Made by a program: the position numbers and the translations under genes. Source: JBCBAP01 sp038532435 (GTDB lineage Bacteria > Pseudomonadota > Alphaproteobacteria > Rhodobacterales > Rhodobacteraceae). Taken from it: 64,000 nt of DNA. The stretch lies in NCBI GenBank assembly GCA_038532435.1, contig JBCBAP010000004.1, positions 1 to 64,000 of the forward strand, read 5' to 3'. This document shows, piece by piece, positions 9,914 to 17,894 of the stretch; the stretch's first letter is position 1; each line of letters opens with the position of its first letter. The notes under the pieces were generated by a model. That model searched no databases, had not been told where the DNA came from, and saw only the letters and a program-made list of their open reading frames with translations.

Positions 9914-10704
9914 CATGCGGCGGGGCGGGCCGCGTTGGGGCGGAACGTGTGGAACCGCGGCGGGCCGCCGTTCAGGGTCATCATCTGCCCCGGTTCGAGA
10001 ACCGTCCAGCCGTCGAGATCCGCATCGTATGGCTCAGAGACGACCGCCCAACCGCCCGCCTCAAGCCAGCGGTAGTAGACGGTCGGTGCTCTATCGTCGG
10101 AAGCATGCCGCAGGGCGATGAGCCGCGCACCATCGGAAAGGCACGCGGACAGGCGCAGATGAGGCCTCTGCCCCGTGCTGCGCGCGAGCTCTTCGAACGT
10201 CGCCGCGGTCCGCTCAAGCGCACCTAGCGGGTCCGTATCGAGCCCATCGCCGAGGGCCGCCAAGAACAGCGCTTCGCTGTCAGAGGTGCCGCGCCGGTGA
10301 TGGTAGAGCTCGCGCGGGATCAGCATGTCCGCGTCGCGCCGCATCTGATCGTATCCACCCACCTGTCCGTTGTGCATGAACGACCATCTGCCGACGGCGA
10401 ACGGGTGGCAGTTGTCCCGGCTCGTCGCCGTGCCGGTCGAGGCGCGCACATGCCCCAGAAAGAGCCGGGAGCGAACCTGACGTGCGATGCTGCGCAGATT
10501 GCCATCCGACCATGCGGGCAGCGTGTCGCGGAAGATCCCGGGTTCGTCGCGGGTGCCGTACCAGGCCACGCCGAAACCGTCCCCGTTCGTGGCCGTCTTG
10601 CACTCGCTGGCGCTGAGCGACTGGTGGATGAGCGAGTGTTCCGGGGTGCAGAGGATGTCCTCCAGAAACACCTCCGGCCCGATATAGGCGGCCCAGCGAC
10701 ACAC
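9913..10704 (-). CDS. class II glutamine amidotransferase (YafJ-like)
   Basis: A 263-residue N-terminal-nucleophile amidohydrolase. The start is GTG 10704, because it places the catalytic cysteine at residue 2 (MCRWAAYIG). Reading further upstream would bury that residue. Other family motifs are NGDGFGVAWYG, FLGHVRAST, HNGQVGGY and GTSDSEALF. Family members hydrolyse glutamine or gamma-glutamyl amides; EgtC of ergothioneine synthesis is a relative, but no other ergothioneine gene is nearby. It begins 4 nt after the stop of the DUF6356 gene and is probably coupled to it. Confidence 0.87.
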   Translation of the reverse strand: MCRWAAYIGPEVFLEDILCTPEHSLIHQSLSASECKTATNGDGFGVAWYGTRDEPGIFRDTLPAWSDGNLRSIARQVRSRLFLGHVRASTGTATSRDNCHPFAVGRWSFMHNGQVGGYDQMRRDADMLIPRELYHHRRGTSDSEALFLAALGDGLDTDPLGALERTAATFEELARSTGQRPHLRLSACLSDGARLIALRHASDDRAPTVYYRWLEAGGWAVVSEPYDADLDGWTVLEPGQMMTLNGGPPRFHTFRPNAARPAA

Positions 10705-10708
10705 GGGG

Positions 10709-10915
10709 TTACTGACCCCGGTTGTGGGTGCGGGCGTAGAGGCGGGCGACAATCCGGCTCGCCGTGCGTTCACATACCGCCGGGATGAGGGCGTGGGCAA
10801 ACGCCGCGAACGCGGCAATGAGCAGCGTCACACCGAACCCGCCGGCGAAGCGCATGTGTTCGAAGTAGGTCTCTTCGACGGCGGCGGGGTGGTCGAGGAA
10901 CAGGCGTTTGATCAT
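10709..10915 (-). CDS. DUF6356 small membrane protein
   Basis: A 68-residue protein starting MIKRLFLDHPAAVEETYFEHM. One hydrophobic stretch (GFGVTLLIAAFAAFAHALIPA) forms a likely membrane segment, followed by a short basic tail. The start at ATG 10915 is supported by GGAG about 8 nt upstream; the frame remains open to 10990 without a better site. The family is common in Rhodobacteraceae, with unknown function. It lies directly ahead of the amidotransferase and is divergent from the Lrp-type regulator, which may control it. Confidence 0.8.
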   Translation of the reverse strand: MIKRLFLDHPAAVEETYFEHMRFAGGFGVTLLIAAFAAFAHALIPAVCERTASRIVARLYARTHNRGQ

Positions 10916-11029
10916 CGGGCTCTCCATGATTTGGTCTGGCAAGGAGGCTAACGCAGGAAGGATGGGAGGCATTCCCGATTGTTGGCTCAAATCCTTTAAT
11001 CTTGGGACACTTTAAGGCATATACGTCTC

Positions 11030-11491
11030 ATGATCGAACTTGATCCCATAGACCGGCGTATCCTTCACCGTCTGCAAGAGCGCGCGGACTGCTCGCTCGA
11101 CGAGCTTGGGGAGGAGGTGGGCCTCTCCCGCAACGCCTGCTGGCGGCGGGTCAAGCTGATGGAGGAACGGGGGGTGATCCGGGCCCGGGTTGCCCTCATC
11201 GATCCGGAGGTCATCGGCCTTTCCCTCACCGTCTTCATTCTGATCCGGACCGATCGGCACGACAGCGCCTGGCTCGATCAGTTTGCGAAGGCGACCCGCA
11301 GCCTGCCGGAGATCACCGGGGTCTGGCGCATGACCGGGGATCTCGACTACATGGTGCGGGCGGAGGTTTCGGACGTCGCCGCTTATGACGTCCTCTACCG
11401 CCGCCTTATCGAACGGGTCGAGATTGCGGACGTGTCCGCCAGCTTCGTGATGGAGCGGGTGAAAGAGACGACCGCCCTGCCCGTTCTCTAG
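11030..11491 (+). CDS. Lrp/AsnC family transcriptional regulator
   Basis: A 153-residue Lrp/AsnC protein. The helix-turn-helix covers about residues 5-50 (IDRRILHRLQERADCSLDELGEEVGLSRNACWRRVKLMEERGVI). The C-terminal RAM effector domain follows, with the TGDLDYMVRAEV motif. It is divergent from DUF6356, with a 114-bp intergenic region that probably holds its operators. The ligand is likely an amino acid by family. Its stop overlaps the convergent DUF1330 gene by 4 nt. Confidence 0.9.
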   Translation: MIELDPIDRRILHRLQERADCSLDELGEEVGLSRNACWRRVKLMEERGVIRARVALIDPEVIGLSLTVFILIRTDRHDSAWLDQFAKATRSLPEITGVWRMTGDLDYMVRAEVSDVAAYDVLYRRLIERVEIADVSASFVMERVKETTALPVL

Positions 11492-11772
11492 GCCTCCTCG
11501 ACGATCACCAGCTCCCGGTCCGCGGCGGCGAGGGCGATTTTGAGCGCGTCCTGATAGCGCGGATTTTCATAGCAAGCGACCGCATCGTCGAATGTGGGGA
11601 AGCGCGCGACAACGTTCCGGGGGCGGTCGGGCCCCTCCATCTGCCGGTACTTCCCGCCCCGGGCGATGAATGCACCTCCGTGCGCCGCGACGCAGGCCGT
11701 CGCCTCCTTTACGTAGCGGCCATAGGCCTCCTCATCATGGACGGAGATATGTGCGATCCAGAGTGCGGTCAT
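11488..11772 (-). CDS. DUF1330 protein (copy 1)
   Basis: A 94-residue ferredoxin-like alpha-beta (dimeric alpha/beta barrel) protein of the DUF1330 family, with the family ending DRELVIVEEA and the central segment NVVARFPTFDDAVACYENPRYQDAL. The function is unknown. Its ATG overlaps the stop of the channel gene upstream (ATGA at 11769-11772). A second DUF1330 gene lies on the other side of the channel, and the two share length and C-terminal motif, suggesting duplication. Confidence 0.88.
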   Translation of the reverse strand: MTALWIAHISVHDEEAYGRYVKEATACVAAHGGAFIARGGKYRQMEGPDRPRNVVARFPTFDDAVACYENPRYQDALKIALAAADRELVIVEEA

Positions 11773-12950
11773 GGGTCGATCCTCTCAGTGGCTGGGGTGG
11801 TGTCAGGGGACCTCAGGCGGGCCACCTCGTCAAGGTGTCCCGCGAGCGTGGGGTTGCTGCGGCGCAGGCGCAGCAGGTCGTCCGCCTCGAGCACCAGAAG
11901 CCGGGTCTCCGTCGCTGCGCGGGCGGAGGCCATGCGCAGGCCACCCCGCAGGATCGCCCCTTCCCCGAAGAAGTCCCCCTCTTCCAGCCGCTGCGGTCCG
12001 TCCGGCAGTTCGAGCGTCACCTCCCCGGACTGGATGAAAAACATCGCATCCGCCGGATCGCCCGCGCGCATGATAAGCGCGCCCGTGCGGATGCTGCGGG
12101 CCTCCAGGATGCGGGCAACCTCGGCGATCTCCGCCGCACGCAGGCTCTGGAAGAGCGGGGCGCGCGCCACCATGCCCCAGGTCACGACGAAGTCCCTCCG
12201 GTGGATCTCATCGGTGAAGCCGGTCGCCATGATCCCGACAGGCAGCGCAAACATGCCAAGGCCGAAGAGCATGACGCAGCCGCCGAGGATCTTTCCCAGC
12301 GGCGTCATCGGGATCATGTCGCCGTAGCCCACGGTGGTGAGTGTCGCCACTCCCCACCACATCGCTGCGGGGATCGACCCGAATACGTCCGGCTGCGCCT
12401 CCCGCTCCGCATGGTACATCGCGGTGGCGGAAAGGATGAGCAGCCCGCTCATGATGATGAGTGCGGCAAAGAGTGCCCGCGCCTCCCGCCGCAGAACCCG
12501 TGCCAGCGTGACAAGCGCCGTCGAATGGCGCACCAGCTTGAGAAAGCGCAGCAGGCGGAAGATCCGCATCGCCCGCAGATCGATCCCGATCAGCAAGCTA
12601 AGGTAGAAGGGCAGGATCGCGATGAGGTCGATCACAGCGTAGGGATGGAGCATCGCCGCGATGCGGACGCGCGTCGGGCTGCGTCCGTCCGCCTGGGGCG
12701 CGGCTGTGACGCTCCAGATCCGCGCGAGATATTCAATGGTGAAGATCGCGACCGACACGACCTCGAACATCTGGAACGCGGGACCGTAGGCCTCCCGCGA
12801 CTCGGGAACCGTCTCAAGCACCACGGCGGTCACGTTCGCGATGATGAGGATGACGAGCGCCCCGTTGAGCGCGCGAGACCACGGATCCCTGCCGCCATCA
12901 ACCTCCAGCAGGTGATAGAGCCTATAGCGGAGTGTGCGGGCCTGGGTCAT
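11769..12950 (-). CDS. six-TM potassium channel with cyclic-nucleotide-binding domain
   Basis: A 393-residue voltage-gated-type K+ channel. Transmembrane segments S1-S4 lie within residues 30-145, with an S4-like row of arginines and lysines (RAMRIFRLLRFLKLVRH). The selectivity filter is TTVGYGD at about 205-211 between S5 and S6. A cNMP-binding fold occupies about 265-385, with GDFFGEGAILRGG and the following arginine. The layout is that of the MlotiK1-like bacterial CNG channels. The gene lies between two DUF1330 genes and overlaps the downstream one. Confidence 0.92.
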   Translation of the reverse strand: MTQARTLRYRLYHLLEVDGGRDPWSRALNGALVILIIANVTAVVLETVPESREAYGPAFQMFEVVSVAIFTIEYLARIWSVTAAPQADGRSPTRVRIAAMLHPYAVIDLIAILPFYLSLLIGIDLRAMRIFRLLRFLKLVRHSTALVTLARVLRREARALFAALIIMSGLLILSATAMYHAEREAQPDVFGSIPAAMWWGVATLTTVGYGDMIPMTPLGKILGGCVMLFGLGMFALPVGIMATGFTDEIHRRDFVVTWGMVARAPLFQSLRAAEIAEVARILEARSIRTGALIMRAGDPADAMFFIQSGEVTLELPDGPQRLEEGDFFGEGAILRGGLRMASARAATETRLLVLEADDLLRLRRSNPTLAGHLDEVARLRSPDTTPATERIDP

Positions 12951-12991
12951 GCCCGCAGCCTAGCGCGCGGGCAGCACGAAGAAAATGACGC

Positions 12992-13276
12992 TCAGACGCC
13001 CTCGACGATCACCAGATCCCGCCGTGATGCGGAGAGCGCGATCGGCAGGATCTTCCCGTACTCCGGGCTGTCGTAGAACCGCTGAGCCGCCGCCCGGTCG
13101 GGGAATCGGATCACGACATGCCGTTCGGGCCCCGATCCCTCTAGCTGGACTATAGGCCCCGCCTTGACCAGAAACTCGCCACCGAATTGCTGCGCAAGGT
13201 CAACGGTTTGCGCCGCATAGGTCGCGTAGCGTTCCGGGTCCGTCACCTCGATGCGTGCAATGACATAGGCGCTCAT
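12992..13276 (-). CDS. DUF1330 protein (copy 2)
   Basis: A 94-residue DUF1330 protein, similar to copy 1 across RFPDRAAAQRFYDSPEYGKIL and ending RRDLVIVEGV. It overlaps the alaS stop by 4 nt (ATGA), so it is probably translated with alaS. The 41-nt gap to the channel gene permits one long transcript, alaS to DUF1330 copy 1. The function is unknown. Confidence 0.87.
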   Translation of the reverse strand: MSAYVIARIEVTDPERYATYAAQTVDLAQQFGGEFLVKAGPIVQLEGSGPERHVVIRFPDRAAAQRFYDSPEYGKILPIALSASRRDLVIVEGV

Positions 13277-15936
13277 GCGGCACCCTCGAGCAAGGCTTCT
13301 GCAGCGGCGATCGCGTCGGCCGCCTTGGATGCATCGGCGCCGCCGGCCTGCGCCATCGCCGGGCGGCCGCCTCCGCCCTTTCCGCCGAGCGCCTCCGCCG
13401 CGGCGCGCACCACGTCGACTGCGGACACCTTGTCCGTCAGGTCGTCGGTCACACCTGCGGCCACGGCCGCCTTCCCGTCCGCATCGGCGATAAGGAGGAT
13501 GATGCCGGAGCCTATCCGGCCCTTCTGCTCATCGATGAGCCCACGCAGTTCCTTGCCAGAGACGCCCTTGAGCACCTGGCCGAGGAACTTGCGACCGCCG
13601 ATCTCCTTGACCTCGGGCTCACCAGAGCCGCCGCCGGACATGGCAAGCTGGCGGCGCAGGTCCGCGATCTCCGACTGCAGCCTGCGCCGCTCCTCCATCA
13701 GGCCCGCAACCCGTTCGGCCACTTCCGCAGTGTGCGTCTTCAGCAAACCCGCGGCGCGCCCGAGTGCTGCCTCCTCCGACGCCACATGCGCAAGCGCCCC
13801 AGGACCGGTCAGGGCCTCGACTCGCCGCACGCCGGAGGCACTGGCTGACTCGCCGATCAGCTTGAAGAACCCGATGTCGCCAGTGCGCTCCACATGGGTT
13901 CCGCCGCAAAGCTCCAGCGAGTAGGTGTCACCGTCGGTCCCGAGACCGCTGCCCGGATTGCGTCCCATGGAGACCACGCGCACCTCATCTCCGTACTTCT
14001 CTCCGAAAAGCGCGCGCGCGCCGAGCGCCTGCGCGTCGTCCGGCGTCATCACCCGCGTCTCTACGGGCGTGTTCTGCCGAATGTAGCTGTTGACCTCGCG
14101 CTCGACGATCGCGAGTTCATCCGCTTCCATCGCCTTGGAATGGGAGAAATCGAACCGCAGGCGGTCGTCCGCGACCATGCTGCCGCGCTGTGCGACATGG
14201 TCTCCCAACGACGCGCGCAGGGCCTCGTGCAGCAGGTGCGTGGCGGAGTGGTTGGCACGAATGGCTCCCCGCCGGTCCTCATCGACAGCACCCGTCACCG
14301 CCTGACCGGTCGACAGCGTTCCTTCAACAACCTCCGCCATGTGGATGAAAAGCCCGGCTTTCTTCCTTACATCGGTGACCTTGGCATGACCGCTGTCGCT
14401 GCGCAGCGTGCCCGTATCGCCCACCTGACCACCGGACTCTCCGTAAAACGGGGTCTGGTTGAGGATGATCTGAACCTGGGCACCTTCGCCTGCTTTCCGG
14501 GTCTCTGCTCCTTCCGCGACGATGGCAAGGATCTGGCCCTCCGCCGTTTCGGTGCCATAACCGAGGAATTCGGTCGAGCCATGGGTGTCGGCAAGGTCGA
14601 ACCAGATGCTTTCGTCCGCCGCCTCGCCCGACCCGGACCAGGCCGCACGCGCCTTCGCCTTTTGCGCTGCCATGGCCGCCTCGAACCCGTTCGTGTCGAC
14701 CGCGCGACCCTGCTCCCGCAGCGCATCCTGCGTGAGGTCGAGGGGAAAACCGTATGTGTCGTAAAGCTTGAAGGCCGTCTCGCCGGGAAGGGTCGCGCCA
14801 TCGGGCAATCCATCAAGCTCGTCCGTCAGAAGCTTGAGCCCCCGGTCAAGGGTCTGGCGGAACCGCGTTTCCTCAAGCTGCACCGTTTCCTCGATCAGTG
14901 CCTGGGCCCTGCCAAGCTCCGGAAACGCGCCGCTCATCTGGCGGACGAGCGTCGGGATCATGCGGTGCATGACCAGATCCTTCGCGCCGAGCAGGTGCGC
15001 ATGGCGCATGGCCCGCCGCATGATCCGGCGCAGAACATATCCGCGCCCCTCGTTGGAGGGCAGCACCCCGTCTGCTATCAGGAAGGAGATCGAACGCGTG
15101 TGGTCCGCGATCACACGGTGGTGGACGTTCTGATCGCCATAAGGGTCAACGCCGGTTACCTGGGCGGATGTCTCGATGAGATCCCGCATGATGTCCGTGT
15201 CATAATTGTCGTGGGAGCCGAGCAGCGTCGCGCCCATCCGTTCGAGACCCATGCCGGTATCGATCGATTTGTTAGGCAGCGGCTGACGGCTGCCATCCTC
15301 GAACTGTTCGAACTGCATGAAGACAAGGTTCCAGATCTCGATGAACCGGTCGCCATCCTCCTCAGGAGTGCCCGGAGGCCCCCCCCAGATGTGATCGCCG
15401 TGGTCGTAGAAGATCTCCGAGGATGGGCCGCACGGGCCCGTCGGACCCATCATCCAGAAATTGTCATTCGTTGCGATGCGGATGATCTTGTCGTCGCTCA
15501 GACCCGCATACTTCTTCCAGATATCAGCCGCCTCGTCATCGTCGTGATAGACCGTCACGAGCAGCCGATCCTTGTTGAGGCCGAACTCCTTCGTGATGAG
15601 ATCCCAGGCCAGCGGGATCGCCTCTTCCTTGAAGTAGTCACCGAAAGAGAAGTTGCCGAGCATCTCGAAGAATGTGTGATGCCGTGCTGTGTATCCGACA
15701 TTGTCGAGATCGTTGTGCTTGCCCCCTGCCCGCACGCACTTCTGTGCGGTGACAGCCCGGCTGTAGTCCCGCGTCTCGAGCCCGGTGAAGAGGTTCTTGA
15801 ACTGCACCATGCCTGAGTTGGCAAAGAGCAGTGTGGGATCGTTGCGCGGGACCAGCTGCGAAGACGCGACATGCGCATGACCATGCTTCACGAAATGATC
15901 GATGAACGTGGTGCGGATATCGTTAAGGTTCGCCAT
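13273..15936 (-). CDS. alaS: alanine--tRNA ligase
   Basis: An 887-residue class II aminoacyl-tRNA synthetase that charges tRNA-Ala. The order is the catalytic core (residues 1-450; FFEMLGNFSFGDYFKEEAI, GPTGPCGPSSEI), the editing domain with its zinc ligands (HSATHLLHEAL and CGGTHVERTGDIG), then the C-Ala domain rich in Gly-Gly (GGKGGGGRP). An AAAGGAT ribosome binding site precedes ATG 15936. The length matches bacterial AlaS. The downstream DUF1330 gene is coupled by overlap. Confidence 0.97.
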   Translation of the reverse strand: MANLNDIRTTFIDHFVKHGHAHVASSQLVPRNDPTLLFANSGMVQFKNLFTGLETRDYSRAVTAQKCVRAGGKHNDLDNVGYTARHHTFFEMLGNFSFGDYFKEEAIPLAWDLITKEFGLNKDRLLVTVYHDDDEAADIWKKYAGLSDDKIIRIATNDNFWMMGPTGPCGPSSEIFYDHGDHIWGGPPGTPEEDGDRFIEIWNLVFMQFEQFEDGSRQPLPNKSIDTGMGLERMGATLLGSHDNYDTDIMRDLIETSAQVTGVDPYGDQNVHHRVIADHTRSISFLIADGVLPSNEGRGYVLRRIMRRAMRHAHLLGAKDLVMHRMIPTLVRQMSGAFPELGRAQALIEETVQLEETRFRQTLDRGLKLLTDELDGLPDGATLPGETAFKLYDTYGFPLDLTQDALREQGRAVDTNGFEAAMAAQKAKARAAWSGSGEAADESIWFDLADTHGSTEFLGYGTETAEGQILAIVAEGAETRKAGEGAQVQIILNQTPFYGESGGQVGDTGTLRSDSGHAKVTDVRKKAGLFIHMAEVVEGTLSTGQAVTGAVDEDRRGAIRANHSATHLLHEALRASLGDHVAQRGSMVADDRLRFDFSHSKAMEADELAIVEREVNSYIRQNTPVETRVMTPDDAQALGARALFGEKYGDEVRVVSMGRNPGSGLGTDGDTYSLELCGGTHVERTGDIGFFKLIGESASASGVRRVEALTGPGALAHVASEEAALGRAAGLLKTHTAEVAERVAGLMEERRRLQSEIADLRRQLAMSGGGSGEPEVKEIGGRKFLGQVLKGVSGKELRGLIDEQKGRIGSGIILLIADADGKAAVAAGVTDDLTDKVSAVDVVRAAAEALGGKGGGGRPAMAQAGGADASKAADAIAAAEALLEGAA

Positions 15937-16007
15937 GGGTCATCCTTTGGGCCTTTATCTTGGCTCAGGATGTATCCCGGGGCGGCGGGACTGTCCACCG
16001 GAAGGCG

Positions 16008-16030
16008 AAAGGCGGGAAGGTCCCGCCTTT
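16008..16030 (-). terminator. terminator of recA
   Basis: The inverted repeat AAAGGCGGGA-AGG-TCCCGCCTTT lies 10 nt beyond the recA stop. On the minus strand the stem ends in TTTC, so termination is likely though the T-run is short. Confidence 0.75.
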
Positions 16031-16039
16031 GCCCTGATG

Positions 16040-17110
16040 TCAGGCCTCGAGGATGTCCTCTTCACCGCCACCCGGGGCAAGGTCGAAGTCAAGACCGTGT
16101 GCGGCGCGGATCTTGTCCTCAATCTCCAGCGCCACGTCCTCGTTTTCCTTTAGGAACGCCTTGGCATTCTCCCGACCCTGACCAATCCGTTCATCGCCGT
16201 AGGAGTACCAGGAGCCGGACTTGTCGACGACGCCTGCCTTGACGCCGAGGTCGAGCAGTTCGCCGGTCTTGGAGATCCCTTCGCCATACATGATGTCGAA
16301 CTCCACCTGCTTGAACGGCGGCGCGACCTTGTTCTTCACGATCTTAACGCGGGTCTGGTTTCCGACCACCTCGTCGCGATCCTTGAGCGCGCCGATGCGG
16401 CGGATGTCGAGGCGCACAGAGGAGTAGAACTTCAGCGCGTTGCCGCCTGTGGTGGTCTCCGGGCTCCCGAACATAACGCCGATCTTCATCCGGATCTGGT
16501 TGATGAAGATGACCATGCACTTGGAACGGCTGATCGATCCCGTGAGCTTGCGCATCGCCTGGCTCATGAGCCGGGCCTGCACGCCGACGGAGCTGTCCCC
16601 CATGTCGCCCTCGAGCTCGGATTTCGGCGTGAGCGCCGCCACCGAGTCGACCACGACCACCGATACAGCGCCGGAGCGCACCAGCGTGTCGGTGATCTCG
16701 AGAGCCTGCTCTCCCGCATCAGGCTGGGAGATCAGCAGCTCGTCAATATCAACACCGAGCTTGCGGGCGTAGCTGGGGTCGAGCGCATGTTCCGCATCGA
16801 CGAAGGCGCACACACCTCCCCGCTTCTGCTCCTCTGCAAGCACATGGAGGGCCAGAGTGGTTTTACCGGAGCTCTCAGGCCCGTAGATCTCGATGATCCG
16901 GCCCTTGGGCAGGCCGCCGATACCGAGGGCGATGTCGAGGCTGATGGACCCTGTCGGGATCGCCTCCACATCCATGATCGCCTCGCGGGCGCCGAGCTTC
17001 ATGATCGAGCCCTTGCCGAAACTACGTTCGATCTGTGCCAGGGCTGAATCCAGCGCCTTCTGCTTGTCCATTCCGCGTCTCTCGCTCAGGTTCAAAACCG
17101 ACTCTGCCAT
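16040..17110 (-). CDS. recA: recombinase RecA
   Basis: A 356-residue RecA, the ATP-dependent strand-exchange protein and SOS co-protease. The Walker A motif is GPESSGKTT (about residues 77-85), Walker B is VVVVDSVAAL, and the DNA-binding loop 2 region is EGDMGDSSVGVQARLMSQALRK-like. The C-terminus is acidic (GGGEEDILEA). ATG 17110 has AAGGAA 8 nt upstream; a later ATG at 17071 lacks a good site. Two SOS boxes lie in the upstream region and predict LexA control. Confidence 0.97.
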   Translation of the reverse strand: MAESVLNLSERRGMDKQKALDSALAQIERSFGKGSIMKLGAREAIMDVEAIPTGSISLDIALGIGGLPKGRIIEIYGPESSGKTTLALHVLAEEQKRGGVCAFVDAEHALDPSYARKLGVDIDELLISQPDAGEQALEITDTLVRSGAVSVVVVDSVAALTPKSELEGDMGDSSVGVQARLMSQAMRKLTGSISRSKCMVIFINQIRMKIGVMFGSPETTTGGNALKFYSSVRLDIRRIGALKDRDEVVGNQTRVKIVKNKVAPPFKQVEFDIMYGEGISKTGELLDLGVKAGVVDKSGSWYSYGDERIGQGRENAKAFLKENEDVALEIEDKIRAAHGLDFDLAPGGGEEDILEA

Positions 17111-17160
17111 CTGTCATGTTCCTTATTTCACGTTTGTTTCGCCCCGGCAAACGCCAGAAC

Positions 17161-17175
17161 GTTCATGACTTGTTC
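17161..17175. promoter_or_regulatory. SOS (LexA) box proximal to recA
   Basis: GTTCATGACTTGTTC is an exact GTTC-N7-GTTC, the alphaproteobacterial LexA site. It lies 51 nt upstream of the recA start codon. Confidence 0.85.
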
Positions 17176-17189
17176 CGACACTATCGTAA

Positions 17190-17204
17190 GAACATTAATG
17201 GAAC
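17190..17204. promoter_or_regulatory. second SOS-type box between recA and the sulfotransferase-like gene
   Basis: GAACATTAATGGAAC is an exact GAAC-N7-GAAC, the reverse orientation of the LexA site. It lies 82 nt upstream of the divergent sulfotransferase-like gene and 80 nt from recA, so it could bring the divergent gene under SOS control or reinforce recA repression. Confidence 0.7.
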
Positions 17205-17285
17205 AAGCCGGTTCATTCGATTTGTCGAAAATGCGGTTGAACCGGTTACCAATCTGTTAAGGATAGAGAAAAAGGAAAATTTGAG

Positions 17286-17894
17286 ATGATGGTTTGCCTG
17301 CCGGCTCGTCTCGCCTTTCTCGCGATGACGAAAGCCGCGTCCACCGCGATCGAGGCTGCGTTACGCCCTCACTGCGATGTGGTGATGACCGGAGATCCGG
17401 GGATCAAGCATATGCGGGTGCGCAAGTTCAATCGGACGATCCGTCCCCTGATCGAGCACGGTGACCGGCGGATCGAGACCGTGGCAGTCATGCGGGACCC
17501 GGTGGACTGGCTTGGCAGCTGGTACCGGTACCGGCAGAGGGATGCCCTCGCGGGCAAGGCAAACTCGACCGCCGATGTGACCTTCAAGGCTTTCGTCGAA
17601 GGCTATCTTTCACCGGACCCGCCTGTCTTCGCCCGTGTCGGAAGGCCAGTAGAGTTCGTTAAGGGACAGGATGGCGAAGTGGGGATCGATCATCTGTTCC
17701 GCTATGATGATCTGGGGGCCGCCGCAAAGTTTCTGTCGGCGAGGATCGGTGCGGAGATCGCATTCGACAGGCTCAACGTCTCTCCCTGTTCAACGCTCGA
17801 CCTCCCCGAAGAGCTTGCGCATCGCCTCGCTGTCTACTTCACGCCGGAGTATGAGATCTACTCGTCGATCGCCACCAGTTCCCGAGCCTTCTGA
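17286..17894 (+). CDS. sulfotransferase-fold protein
   Basis: A 202-residue protein with the P-loop-like start of PAPS-dependent sulfotransferases: LAFLAMTKAASTAIEAAL at about 9-26 resembles the 5'-phosphosulfate loop, and ETVAVMRDPVDWLGSWYRYR resembles the 3'-phosphate binding arginine-serine motif. No signal peptide is seen. Relatives next to recA in Rhodobacterales are often labelled gamma-glutamyl kinase; the visible motifs do not support that label. Acceptor unknown. It is divergent from recA across the SOS boxes. Its 3' end overlaps cckA by 37 bp. Confidence 0.7.
   Translation: MMVCLPARLAFLAMTKAASTAIEAALRPHCDVVMTGDPGIKHMRVRKFNRTIRPLIEHGDRRIETVAVMRDPVDWLGSWYRYRQRDALAGKANSTADVTFKAFVEGYLSPDPPVFARVGRPVEFVKGQDGEVGIDHLFRYDDLGAAAKFLSARIGAEIAFDRLNVSPCSTLDLPEELAHRLAVYFTPEYEIYSSIATSSRAF

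Noticed and set aside
9990..10010. CGGTTCGAGAACCG resembling a tRNA T-loop
   Set aside because: It lies inside the amidotransferase coding sequence, and no acceptor or anticodon stem can be built around it.
13894..15816. 640-codon plus-strand open frame
   Set aside because: Fully antisense to alaS, whose catalytic and editing motifs are intact.
17246..17260. CtrA-box-like TTAC-N7-TTAA before the sulfotransferase-like gene
   Set aside because: One half deviates from TTAA and no second supporting site was found; too weak to claim.
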